This document shows positions 1 to 8,606 of a stretch of DNA of 64,000 nt, in pieces; position 1 is the stretch's first letter; each line of letters opens with the position of its first letter. The notes beneath the pieces are model-generated. The model was not told where the DNA came from and made no database searches. It saw only the letters and a list, made by a program, of their open reading frames with translations. A program made the position numbers and the translations under genes. Source of the stretch: Pseudomonas chlororaphis subsp. chlororaphis. GTDB lineage: Bacteria; Pseudomonadota; Gammaproteobacteria; Pseudomonadales; Pseudomonadaceae. The stretch spans positions 496,001 to 560,000 of the forward strand of contig NZ_CP027712.1 in assembly GCF_003945765.1 (NCBI RefSeq). Reading direction: 5' to 3'.

Positions 1-407
1 TCGAGACTGGCGCCGGGGCTGACCGACCAGAAGCGTTCCTGCCGGGCCTCGGCCGGCTCGCCCTGGCGCAGCAGGACCGGCAGCGCCCAGCTCAGGGTGT
101 CGCCGAGGCTGTGCTGGTAGTACTGCGCGGTCCACAGGCACAGCTTGAACAGCGCGGGCGGCAGCGGCGGGGTGGCGTCCAGCAGGGCCAGTGCCGGTTT
201 GAGTTTCTCGGCCGGGACTTCGCTGCTGTCCGTGACCTCGACCAGGATGCCGATCATTTCCCGGCGACCGAACGGCACTCGCAGGCGCATGCCCGGATGC
301 AGCTGGGTGCGCAGTACGCCGGCAGGGGCCCGGTAATCGAACAGGCGGCGCAGGGGGGAGGGCAGGGCGAGGCGCAAAATGGCGTCGGGCACGCGGGGAA
401 ATCTCAT
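1..407 (-). CDS. priA: Primosomal protein N' (PriA), N-terminal fragment
   Basis: This is the 5' end of the replication-restart helicase PriA, which recognises stalled forks and loads the primosome; the gene runs off the left edge after about 135 codons. The minus-strand translation begins MRFPRVPDAILRLALP and continues with LRRLFDY, GMRLRVPFGRREMIGILVEV and a YYQHSLGDTLSWALP segment, typical of the PriA 3'-DNA-binding domain. A GTG at about 392, giving a protein starting (M)PDAILRL, is an equally plausible start because many Pseudomonas PriA proteins begin there. It is divergent from rpmE, an arrangement also seen in other pseudomonads. The helicase domain lies outside the window. Confidence 0.9.
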   Translation of the reverse strand, partial: MRFPRVPDAILRLALPSPLRRLFDYRAPAGVLRTQLHPGMRLRVPFGRREMIGILVEVTDSSEVPAEKLKPALALLDATPPLPPALFKLCLWTAQYYQHSLGDTLSWALPVLLRQGEPAEARQERFWSVSPGASL

Positions 408-463
408 TGAACGGGCGGTGAAGAAGGCCCGGAGCCTAGCAGACGGTCGGTGCAAGGGACAGC

Positions 464-491
464 TTGCGTGATCGCAAAGGTCTGGTAGAAT
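464..491 (+). promoter_or_regulatory. Putative sigma-70 promoter of rpmE
   Basis: TTGCGT (464-469) and TAGAAT (486-491) are separated by 16 bases and lie about 70 bases upstream of the rpmE start. The -10 box matches the consensus in five of six positions, while the -35 box is weaker. Initiation would be near base 498, leaving a leader of about 64 bases. This is inferred from motif and position only. Confidence 0.5.
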
Positions 492-505
492 CCGCGGCCT
501 AATTA

Positions 506-542
506 CGTGCGGTATTCAACAATAGTGTTGGGTGGCGGCACG
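506..542 (+). promoter_or_regulatory. Structured rpmE leader, possible L31 autoregulatory element
   Basis: The leader contains two nested perfect stems: CGTGC (506-510) with GCACG (538-542), and inside it CAACA (517-521) with TGTTG (526-530). The ribosome binding site GAGGA (550-554) follows directly. Ribosomal protein leaders that bind L31 have been described in several bacterial groups including gammaproteobacteria. Whether this hairpin belongs to that class is inferred. Confidence 0.4.
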
Positions 543-561
543 CTAGCCTGAGGAAGACACC

Positions 562-780
562 ATGAAAGCCGATATCCATCCAGAATACCCAGCAGTTGCC
601 GTAACCTGCAGCTGCGGCAACAAGTTCGAAACTCGTTCGACCTTCGCTAAGCCGCTGGCGATCGACGTTTGCAACGAATGCCACCCGTTCTACACCGGTA
701 AGCAGAAGACTCTGGATACCGGCGGCCGCGTTCAGAAGTTCGCCGACCGTTTCGGCGCTTTCGGCGCGAAAAAGGCCTAA
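562..780 (+). CDS. rpmE: 50S ribosomal protein L31, zinc-binding type
   Basis: This 72-residue protein of the large ribosomal subunit sits at the bridge with the 30S head. It keeps the zinc-binding cysteines of the C+ form: C16 and C18 (CSC), then C37 and C40 (CNEC), with the conserved HPFYTGKQK stretch after them. C+ L31 is the zinc-replete form in organisms that also have a zinc-free paralogue, so zinc-dependent expression is plausible but not shown here. GAGGA eight bases upstream supports the start. A hairpin with a T-run follows 45 bases after the stop. Confidence 0.97.
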   Translation: MKADIHPEYPAVAVTCSCGNKFETRSTFAKPLAIDVCNECHPFYTGKQKTLDTGGRVQKFADRFGAFGAKKA

Positions 781-821
781 GGCTGATCGGTCTGGAAAGC
801 TGTTTCAGCTTCTCCTCGCTG

Positions 822-1604
822 ATGAAAAAGGCGTCCCTTGCGGGCGCCTTTTTTGTGTCCGCGATTTGGCTCTCCAGCGCCCAGGCGTTCTGCCCGGCGC
901 CGGTCGGGCTGGCCTCTGTGCAGGTCCAGCGGGTGGTCGATGGCGACACCTTGCGTCTCGTCGATGGCCGCAGCGTGCGCATGATCGGCCTCAATGCGCC
1001 GGAATTGGGCAAGAAAGGCCGCACCGACGAGCCCTTCGCGGTTGCCGCCCGCCAGCGCCTGCAGGCGTTGGTGAAGGCCAGCAACGGTCGGGTCGGCCTG
1101 CTTCCCGGTCGGGAAAGCAGGGATCACTATGGGCGGACCCTGGCCCATGTCTATGGTGCCGATGGCGCCAACCTTGAGGCGCAATTGCTTGCCGAAGGCC
1201 TGGGCTACCAGGTGGCGGTCGCGCCGAACGTCGATTTGTTCAGCTGCCAGCAAGCCGCCGAGCGTAGCGCCCGGCAGTCCCGGCTGGGGCTGTGGCGGCA
1301 ATCCTCTGTACTGAAAGCGGATCAGATAAAGGCCTCCGGATTTGCGCTGCTCAGTGGTCGGGTGAGCAAGGTGCAACGCAATCGGGGCGGTGTCTGGATC
1401 GAATTGCAGGATTCGGTTGTATTGCGCATTGCACCCAATCTGCTTGGCCAATTCGCTGGCGTGCAGCTGGACCGCCTGCCGGGGCGGCAGATCGAGGCGC
1501 GCGGCTGGGTGCTCGACCGTTCACGCAAGGGTGGTTTGAAATCGGGTCAGGCGCGCTGGATGTTGCCGTTGACCCATCCCGGAATGTTCCAGCTGGTTCA
1601 ATAA
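822..1604 (+). CDS. Secreted thermonuclease (SNase) family protein
   Basis: This 260-residue protein has a signal peptide (MKK, hydrophobic core, SSAQA cut near residue 22) and an SNase OB-fold domain at about residues 33-160. The catalytic triad of staphylococcal nuclease can be matched: R53 in RSVRMIGL, E61 in NAPELG and R105 in DHYGRTLA. The segment RVVDGDTLRL is also typical. The C-terminal ~90 residues look like a second beta-rich domain of unknown role. The likely activity is calcium-dependent nuclease action in the periplasm or outside the cell, judged from family only. The start codon lies inside the rpmE terminator hairpin and has no clear ribosome binding site, so expression may be low or depend on readthrough. 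No later start keeps the signal peptide. Confidence 0.88.
   Translation: MKKASLAGAFFVSAIWLSSAQAFCPAPVGLASVQVQRVVDGDTLRLVDGRSVRMIGLNAPELGKKGRTDEPFAVAARQRLQALVKASNGRVGLLPGRESRDHYGRTLAHVYGADGANLEAQLLAEGLGYQVAVAPNVDLFSCQQAAERSARQSRLGLWRQSSVLKADQIKASGFALLSGRVSKVQRNRGGVWIELQDSVVLRIAPNLLGQFAGVQLDRLPGRQIEARGWVLDRSRKGGLKSGQARWMLPLTHPGMFQLVQ
825..854 (+). terminator. Intrinsic terminator of rpmE, overlapping the SNase gene start
   Basis: AAAAAGGCG (825-833) pairs with CGCCTTTTT (845-853), extended inward by CCC (835-837) with GGG (842-844) around a TTGC loop, and ends in six T. It is a textbook rho-independent terminator placed over codons 2-11 of the downstream secreted nuclease gene. Confidence 0.85.
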
Positions 1605-1631
1605 ATAAAAAATTGTAGACATTTTTTATTT
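1603..1631. repeat. Perfect AT-only inverted repeat upstream of maeB
   Basis: AAATAAAAAAT (1603-1613) and ATTTTTTATTT (1621-1631) are perfect 11-base complements flanking TGTAGAC. The repeat starts on the stop codon of the nuclease gene. It stands out in this GC-rich DNA. It may end nuclease transcription, act as a promoter upstream element, or be an operator for maeB. Confidence 0.6.
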
Positions 1632-1695
1632 CGATTGTGAACAGTCTATCCCTTGTGTTCCGTGGCTCTTGGCCCAAAGTCGTAGCCTGCGGGCC

Positions 1696-1724
1696 TTGAC
1701 AGGGGTGACTGACCAGTCTTGTAG
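1696..1724 (+). promoter_or_regulatory. Possible maeB promoter
   Basis: A perfect TTGACA (1696-1701) is followed after 17 bases by TTGTAG (1719-1724), a poor -10 box. The pair lies 65 bases upstream of the maeB start. The good -35 with a weak -10 could indicate an activated promoter; the assignment is uncertain. Confidence 0.35.
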
Positions 1725-1788
1725 GGACTTTGCGACACGCGTATCCTCGGCGGTCCGTCTGTCCAACAGTAAAAAGCGGAATGCCCAC

Positions 1789-3057
1789 ATGTCTGATCTG
1801 AAAACTGCCGCTCTCGAATATCACGCCAATCCCCGTCCAGGGAAACTGAGTGTCGAGCTCACCAAGGCCACCGCTACCGCCCGCGACCTGTCGCTGGCCT
1901 ACAGCCCCGGCGTAGCCGAACCAGTACGCGAAATCGCCCGCGACCCTGAACTGGCCTACAAATACACCGGCAAGGGCAACCTGGTTGCAGTCATTTCCGA
2001 TGGCACCGCGATTCTCGGCCTGGGTAACCTCGGCCCGCTGGCTTCCAAACCAGTGATGGAAGGCAAGGGCGTGCTGTTCAAGCGCTTCGCCGGCATCGAC
2101 GTATTCGACATTGAAGTCGACTCCGAAAGCCCGCAAGCCTTCATCGACACCGTCAAGCGCATCTCCATCACCTTCGGTGGCATCAACCTGGAAGACATCA
2201 AGGCGCCAGAGTGCTTCGAGATCGAGCGCGCGCTGATCGAGCAGTGCGACATTCCGGTATTCCACGATGACCAGCACGGCACCGCTATCGTGACCGCGGC
2301 CGGCATGATCAACGCCCTGGAAATCGCTGGCAAAACCCTGTCGGACGCGAAGATCGTCTGCCTGGGCGCTGGTGCCGCCGCCATCTCCTGCATGAAGCTG
2401 CTGGTGAGCATGGGCGCCCAGATCGAAAACATCTTCATGGTCGACCGTACCGGCGTGATCCACTCCGAGCGCGACGACCTGAACCAGTACAAGGCGGTCT
2501 TCGCCCACACAACCGACAAGCGCACCCTGGCTGACGCCCTCAAAGGTGCCGACGTGTTCGTTGGCTTGTCCGGCCCGAACCTGTTGAGCGCCGAAGGCCT
2601 GAGCTCCATGGCTGCCAACCCGATCGTGTTCGCCTGCTCGAACCCTGATCCGGAAATCGCCCCGGAACTGGCGCACGCCACCCGTAGCGACGTGATCATG
2701 GCCACCGGCCGTTCGGACTACCCGAACCAGGTCAACAACGTGCTGGGCTTCCCGTTCATCTTCCGTGGTGCTCTGGACGTTCGCGCCAAGCGCATCAACG
2801 AAGAAATGAAAGTAGCCGCGGCCAACGCCCTGCGCGAACTGGCCAAGCTGCCGGTGCCTCAGGAAGTGTGCGACGCCTACGGCGGCATCAAGCTGGAATT
2901 CGGTCGTGAGTACATCATTCCGAAGCCTATGGATGCCCGTCTGATTACCGTGATCTCCGATGCCGTGGCCAAGGCTGCGATCGAGACTGGCGTGGCGACC
3001 CTGCCATATCCGAAGAACTACCCGCTCAAAAGCGTGGATGACGTGTTCAACGGCTAA
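1789..3057 (+). CDS. maeB: NADP-dependent malic enzyme
   Basis: Malic enzyme oxidatively decarboxylates malate to pyruvate, making NADPH and linking the TCA cycle to pyruvate. The 422-residue protein starts MSDLKTAALEYH. The N-terminal malic domain includes the YSPGVAEPVREIA and FDDQHGTA-type (FHDDQHGTAIV) motifs, and the NAD-binding domain carries LGAGAAAISCMKLL and ACSNPDPEI. It lacks the C-terminal phosphotransacetylase-like domain of the ~760-residue enterobacterial MaeB, as is usual in pseudomonads. The open frame extends 40 codons upstream, but that part has no family similarity, so the ATG at 1789 is chosen. It is monocistronic, with a strong terminator after it. Cofactor preference is inferred from family. 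Confidence 0.93.
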   Translation: MSDLKTAALEYHANPRPGKLSVELTKATATARDLSLAYSPGVAEPVREIARDPELAYKYTGKGNLVAVISDGTAILGLGNLGPLASKPVMEGKGVLFKRFAGIDVFDIEVDSESPQAFIDTVKRISITFGGINLEDIKAPECFEIERALIEQCDIPVFHDDQHGTAIVTAAGMINALEIAGKTLSDAKIVCLGAGAAAISCMKLLVSMGAQIENIFMVDRTGVIHSERDDLNQYKAVFAHTTDKRTLADALKGADVFVGLSGPNLLSAEGLSSMAANPIVFACSNPDPEIAPELAHATRSDVIMATGRSDYPNQVNNVLGFPFIFRGALDVRAKRINEEMKVAAANALRELAKLPVPQEVCDAYGGIKLEFGREYIIPKPMDARLITVISDAVAKAAIETGVATLPYPKNYPLKSVDDVFNG

Positions 3058-3068
3058 TAGCAGCCCAT

Positions 3069-3100
3069 AAAAAAACCCGGCCTTCGAGCCGGGTTTTTTT
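3069..3100. terminator. Bidirectional terminator between maeB and ponA
   Basis: A-tract, CCCGGC (3076-3081), a six-base loop, GCCGGG (3088-3093) and seven T. A-runs on the left and T-runs on the right let it work for both converging genes. Confidence 0.9.
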
Positions 3101-3184
3101 ATGGGGAAGTTTCAAGCCTCAAGCTGCAAGAGAAAGGCGGTGCCGCTCTGCTCTTTCTTGCTGCTTGAAGCTTGCAGCTGCTCT

Positions 3185-5623
3185 CTAGAACAGATCGATC
3201 GGCGCCGACTCGTCCGCCGGCAGCGGGCTGCCAGGGGCGTAGCCATTGCCCAGTTCGTTGACCGAAGGCGGCGTGTCTTCGCTCTTGAACAGTTCGAAGT
3301 AGGCGTTCGGTGTGCCCGGTGTCGCGGCGCGGCCGCTGACCGGGTCGACCCGCAGGCTGAGAATGCCTTCCGGCTCGGCCTGGGTATGGGCCGGCTTGTC
3401 TTTGAGGGCGGCGCCCATGTAGTTCATCCAGATCGGCAGGGCCACGGTGCCGCCGTACTCGCGGCGTCCCAGGCTTTCCGGCTGGTCGAAACCGGTCCAG
3501 ACCGTGGTCACGTAGTCGGCGTTGTAGCCGGAGAACCAGGCATCCTTGGATTCGTTGGTGGTCCCGGTCTTGCCGGCCAGGTCGGTGCGGCCCAGGGCCA
3601 GGGCGCGCCGCCCGGTGCCGAGCTTGATCACGTCTTCCAGCATGCTGTTGAGGATGTAGGTGGTGCGGCCATCGATGATGCGTTCGGCCACCGCGGGTGC
3701 CTGTACAGGGGTCTGGCTCGGGGTTTCGCCAGGGACGTTGTCCACCGTGAAGCCCTGCTGCGCCGGTGCCGCTATCCCGCTGCTGGCCGTGTCGCCAGCC
3801 GGTACGCTCGGCGGGTTGGCGGTGAACAGGGTTTCGCCGTTGCGGCTTTCGATCTTGTCGATGATGTACGGCGTGACCTTGTAGCCGCCGTTGGCGAACA
3901 CGCTCCAGCCGGTGGCGATCTCCATCGGGGTCAGGGTCGCTGTGCCCAGGGCCAGCGACAGGTTGCGCGGCAGGTCCTGTTTGTTGAAGCCGAACTTGCT
4001 GATGTAGTCGATGGTGCGGTCCACGCCCAGGCTCTGCAGGAGGCGGATCGAAACCAGGTTGCGCGACTTGTACAGCGCTTCGCGCATGCGGATCGGGCCG
4101 AGGAAGGTGTTGGTGTCGTTTTTCGGACGCCAGACCTTGTCCAGGTACTCGTCGACGAACACGATCGGCGCATCGTTCACCAGGCTGGCGGCGGTGTAGC
4201 CATTGTCCAGCGCGGCGCTATAGACGAACGGCTTGAAGCTGGAACCGGGTTGGCGCTTGGCCTGCAGCGCCCGGTTGTAGTTGCTCTGCTCGAAGGCGAA
4301 GCCGCCCACCAGCGAGCGAATGGCGCCGTTTTGCGGATCGAGGGACACCAGTGCGCCCTGAACGACCGGGATCTGGCGGAACTTGAGCGAGTTGTCTGCC
4401 TGGCGCTGCACGCGAATCAGGTCGCCGACCTGGGCGACATCGCTCGGCTGCTTGGGAGCGGCGCCCATGCTGTTGGTGTTCAGGAACGGGCGCGCCCATT
4501 TCATGCTGTCCCAACCTACGTGCTCTTCGCCGGTGCGGGTCAGTACCTGCAGGCCGTTCTTGTCGACCTGGGTGACGATCGCCGGTTCCAGGCCGCTGAT
4601 GCTGCGTTGCTTGGTCAGTTCCTGGGCCCAGGCGGCGTGGGTCTTGCCGGGCAGGCGCGACTCGGGGCCGCGATAGCCATGGCGCTGGTCGTAGGTGATC
4701 AGGCCTTCATGGACGGCGGTGTTGGCCAGTTCCTGCAGGTCGCTCGGTACCGTGGTGGTGACGCGGAAACCTTCGGTATAGGCGTCGCTGCCGTAACGAC
4801 CGACCATCTCGGCGCGGGCCATCTCGGCGATGTACGGTGCGTTCACTTCCGGCGTCGGCACGTGATAGCTGGCGTTCAGCGGCTCGTTGATCGCCGCGGT
4901 GTAGTCCGCCTCGCTGATCTTGCCGAGCTTGTACATCCGCCCGAGGATCCAGTCGCGGCGCTCTTTACTGCGCGCCGGGTTGGCCAGCGGGTTGAAGCGC
5001 GACGGTGCCTTGGGCAGGCCGGCGATCATCGCCATCTGCGCCAGGCTGACATCGCGAATCGACTTGCCGTAATACACCTGGGCCGCGGCCTCGATGCCAT
5101 AGGCGCGGTTACCCAGGTAGATCTTGTTGACGTACAGCTCGAGGATCTCGTCCTTGGTCAGTTGGCGCTCGATTTGCAGGGCCAGGAGGATCTCGGTGGT
5201 CTTGCGCGAGAAGCTGCGTTCGCTGCTCAGGAAGAAGTTCTTCGCCACCTGCATGGTGATGGTGCTGCCGCCGGACTGGATGTGCCCGCTCTTGACCAGC
5301 TGGGTCGCGGCACGCATCAGGCTGCTGGGATCGACGCCGTAGTGGTTGGCGAAATTATCGTCTTCAGCACTTAGTAACGCATTAATGAAGTTGGGGGGAA
5401 TGTCGGCGAAACGGATTGGAGTGCGGCGCATTTCGCCGAATTCTGCAATCAACTTGCCGTCGCTGCTGTACACCCGCAGGGGAATCTGCAACTGGATACT
5501 TCTGAGCGCCTCTACCGACGGTAACCCAGGACTAAGATAGAGAAACGCGCCGGAGAGAGCGAGGAGCAGCCCGCAGAACACAGCGACGATGGACCACCCG
5601 AAAAACTTCAGCAGACGAATCAA
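3185..5623 (-). CDS. ponA: Penicillin-binding protein 1A (bifunctional murein synthase)
   Basis: This class A PBP polymerises and cross-links peptidoglycan in the periplasm. The 812-residue protein has one N-terminal membrane anchor (about residues 8-30). A glycosyltransferase-51 domain follows, with the catalytic glutamate in AEDDNF (E87) and the GGSTITMQVAKN and RKTTEILLALQIE motifs. Next come an OB-like insert and the transpeptidase domain with SSFK (nucleophile S461), SRN (520-522) and KTGT (685-688). All catalytic motifs are intact and the length is normal for PBP1A. It is divergent from pilM, as in P. aeruginosa. Confidence 0.96.
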   Translation of the reverse strand: MIRLLKFFGWSIVAVFCGLLLALSGAFLYLSPGLPSVEALRSIQLQIPLRVYSSDGKLIAEFGEMRRTPIRFADIPPNFINALLSAEDDNFANHYGVDPSSLMRAATQLVKSGHIQSGGSTITMQVAKNFFLSSERSFSRKTTEILLALQIERQLTKDEILELYVNKIYLGNRAYGIEAAAQVYYGKSIRDVSLAQMAMIAGLPKAPSRFNPLANPARSKERRDWILGRMYKLGKISEADYTAAINEPLNASYHVPTPEVNAPYIAEMARAEMVGRYGSDAYTEGFRVTTTVPSDLQELANTAVHEGLITYDQRHGYRGPESRLPGKTHAAWAQELTKQRSISGLEPAIVTQVDKNGLQVLTRTGEEHVGWDSMKWARPFLNTNSMGAAPKQPSDVAQVGDLIRVQRQADNSLKFRQIPVVQGALVSLDPQNGAIRSLVGGFAFEQSNYNRALQAKRQPGSSFKPFVYSAALDNGYTAASLVNDAPIVFVDEYLDKVWRPKNDTNTFLGPIRMREALYKSRNLVSIRLLQSLGVDRTIDYISKFGFNKQDLPRNLSLALGTATLTPMEIATGWSVFANGGYKVTPYIIDKIESRNGETLFTANPPSVPAGDTASSGIAAPAQQGFTVDNVPGETPSQTPVQAPAVAERIIDGRTTYILNSMLEDVIKLGTGRRALALGRTDLAGKTGTTNESKDAWFSGYNADYVTTVWTGFDQPESLGRREYGGTVALPIWMNYMGAALKDKPAHTQAEPEGILSLRVDPVSGRAATPGTPNAYFELFKSEDTPPSVNELGNGYAPGSPLPADESAPIDLF

Positions 5624-5809
5624 GGCTTTTGGATTTCCAGAGAAAGGAATGAATTGGGCGTCAGGTATTCACAGTCAGGAATCGGCTCACGCAGCAGATA
5701 AATCGCGGAAAAATCGCTGGGCATTATAAGCATTTTTCCGCCAAGGGCGTCATTTGCCCGTCTGTCAAGACGTGGTGATTGAACGCAATGGACATTCCAG
5801 AGTCCGTAA

Positions 5810-6888
<1,079 letters not shown>

Positions 6889-6889
<1 letters not shown>

Positions 6890-7455
6890 TGGCGCGGATC
6901 AATCTTCTTCCCTGGCGCGAGGCGCGGCGCGAACAGCGGCGTCGCCACTTTTTCCTGGCCCTGGCGGCGGCTGTGGCGGTGGCCCTGGGTGTGTTGCTCG
7001 CGGGCGACAGGATCATCGACCGGGCGATCGACAGGCAACTGGCGCGCAACAATCACGTAGGCGCTCAAATCACCTTGCTCGATCAACGGATCGCCAAGAT
7101 CGGCGAGCTGAAGCTGCATCGCGAGCAACTGGTGGAACGGATGAAGATCATCCAGGACCTGCAAGGCAATCGCTCCACCAGTGCGCGGGTGTTCGACCAA
7201 TTGGCCCGCACCCTGCCGGACGGGGTGTATTTCACCGATGTCAGGATGAGCGGGCAGACTCTTTCCATCACCGGGGCGGCCGAATCGAACCATCGTGTTT
7301 CGGACCTGATGCGCAACCTGGACGCCTCCGACTGGTTCGACGCGCCGAGCCTGACAGAGGTCAAGGCCGCCGGGGCGGACAACGCCGACCAGGTCAATGT
7401 GTTTCAGCTGACCGTCCATCAGACCCGGCCCGCCCTGGGCGAGGACGGGCAATGA
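6889..7455 (+). CDS. pilN: Type IV pilus assembly protein PilN
   Basis: PilN is a bitopic inner-membrane protein of the pilus alignment complex. The 188 residues start MARINLLPWREARREQRRRHF; the INLLPWR motif is the PilM-binding peptide of the family. One membrane helix (about residues 22-40) and a periplasmic coiled-coil/ferredoxin-like region follow. Its ATG shares the final A of the pilM stop codon, so translation is coupled. Confidence 0.95.
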
Positions 7456-8069
7456 ACCTGTCCGGCGGGTGGGCGCAGATGCGCCGGATCGATCTCGGCG
7501 AGCTGGAAATGAGCAACATGGGGGCGTGGCCGGCGCTGGTCAAAGGCGTGGTCGTGGCGCTGGTCATGCTGCTGGTACTGGCCCTCGGCTACAACCTGTA
7601 CCTCAAGGACCTGTTGCTGCAACTCGACCAGCGCCGGGCGGACGAGGCCGTGCTGAAACAGCAGTTCGCCAGCAAGGCGCGCCTGGTGGCCAACCTCGGG
7701 CCTTACACCGAACAGATGAAGGCCATGGAAACCGCCTTTGACCTCATGCTGCGCCAGTTGCCCAGCGATACCGAGGTGCCGGGCCTGCTTGAGGATATCA
7801 GCCGCACCGGGCTTGGCAGCGGGCTGGAGTTCGAAGAGATCAAGCTGTTGCCGGAGGTGGTCCAGCCGTTTTACGTCGAATTGCCAATCCAGATCAGGGT
7901 TACCGGCGGCTATCACGCACTGGCGACTTTCGTCAGCGGCGTGGCCGGTTTGCCGCGAATCGTCACCCTGCATGATTTCGAGATCAAACCGGTCACGCCG
8001 CAGGTCGGTTCGAACCTGCGCATGAACATTCTGGCCAGGACTTACCGCTACAAGGTGCCACGCTCATGA
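7452..8069 (+). CDS. pilO: Type IV pilus assembly protein PilO
   Basis: PilO pairs with PilN in the periplasm to form the alignment complex between platform and secretin. The 205-residue protein has a short cytoplasmic leader, one membrane helix at about residues 28-50 (GVVVALVMLLVLALGYNLYL), a coiled-coil segment and a periplasmic fold with PSDTEVPGLLEDIS and TGGYHALATFVSGVAGLPRIV motifs typical of PilO. It overlaps pilN by ATGA. Confidence 0.95.
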   Translation: MNLSGGWAQMRRIDLGELEMSNMGAWPALVKGVVVALVMLLVLALGYNLYLKDLLLQLDQRRADEAVLKQQFASKARLVANLGPYTEQMKAMETAFDLMLRQLPSDTEVPGLLEDISRTGLGSGLEFEEIKLLPEVVQPFYVELPIQIRVTGGYHALATFVSGVAGLPRIVTLHDFEIKPVTPQVGSNLRMNILARTYRYKVPRS

Positions 8070-8593
8070 AGCGCGCTCACGGCTTGTTGCTGGTGCTGGC
8101 ATTTGTCGGGCTGGCTGGTTGTGGCAACGATGACGACTTCAGTGATCTGGATGCCTACATGAACGAGGCGCGGTTGCAGTCGCCCAGCGAGATTGAACCA
8201 ATGCCGGCATTCGGGTCTTACCCAACGTTCATCTATAACGCCGCACCCTTGCGCAGCCCGTTTCAGCCTGCGGTCAGGGTGGACCTGGCGGCACGTCGGG
8301 CAGGCTCGCCTGCGGTCAAGCCGGATCCGAACCGTAGCAAGCAGTATCTCGAGGGCTTCAGCATCGAACAGTTCGAGATGGTGGGCACTCTTTCCAATGC
8401 TTCCGGCTTCTTTGCGCTGTTGCGTGGCGCCGGTGGCGTGCATCGGCTGAAGGTCGGCGATTACCTGGGGCGTAACGACGGGCGGATTGTCGCGATCAGC
8501 GATTCACAGGTCGAGGTGGTCGAGATTGTTCCCGATGGAGCGGGAGCGTGGCTGGAGCGACCACGGACCATTCCATTAAAAGAACACTCATAG
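8066..8593 (+). CDS. pilP: Type IV pilus pilotin-like lipoprotein PilP
   Basis: PilP is an inner-membrane lipoprotein that joins PilNO to the secretin PilQ. The 175 residues carry a lipoprotein signal with lipobox LAGC (acylated C19), a flexible proline-rich stretch with the pattern APLRSPFQP, and a C-terminal beta domain (MVGTLSNASGFFALLR, VHRLKVGDYLGRNDGRI). It overlaps pilO by ATGA. Confidence 0.95.
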   Translation: MKRAHGLLLVLAFVGLAGCGNDDDFSDLDAYMNEARLQSPSEIEPMPAFGSYPTFIYNAAPLRSPFQPAVRVDLAARRAGSPAVKPDPNRSKQYLEGFSIEQFEMVGTLSNASGFFALLRGAGGVHRLKVGDYLGRNDGRIVAISDSQVEVVEIVPDGAGAWLERPRTIPLKEHS

Positions 8594-8606
8594 TGGAACT
8601 CGCATC

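Noticed and set aside
1669..1788. 40-codon upstream extension of maeB
   Set aside because: No family similarity and it overlaps the likely promoter.
3101..5374. 757-codon plus-strand open frame opposite ponA
   Set aside because: The minus strand encodes all PBP1A catalytic motifs in the same stretch.
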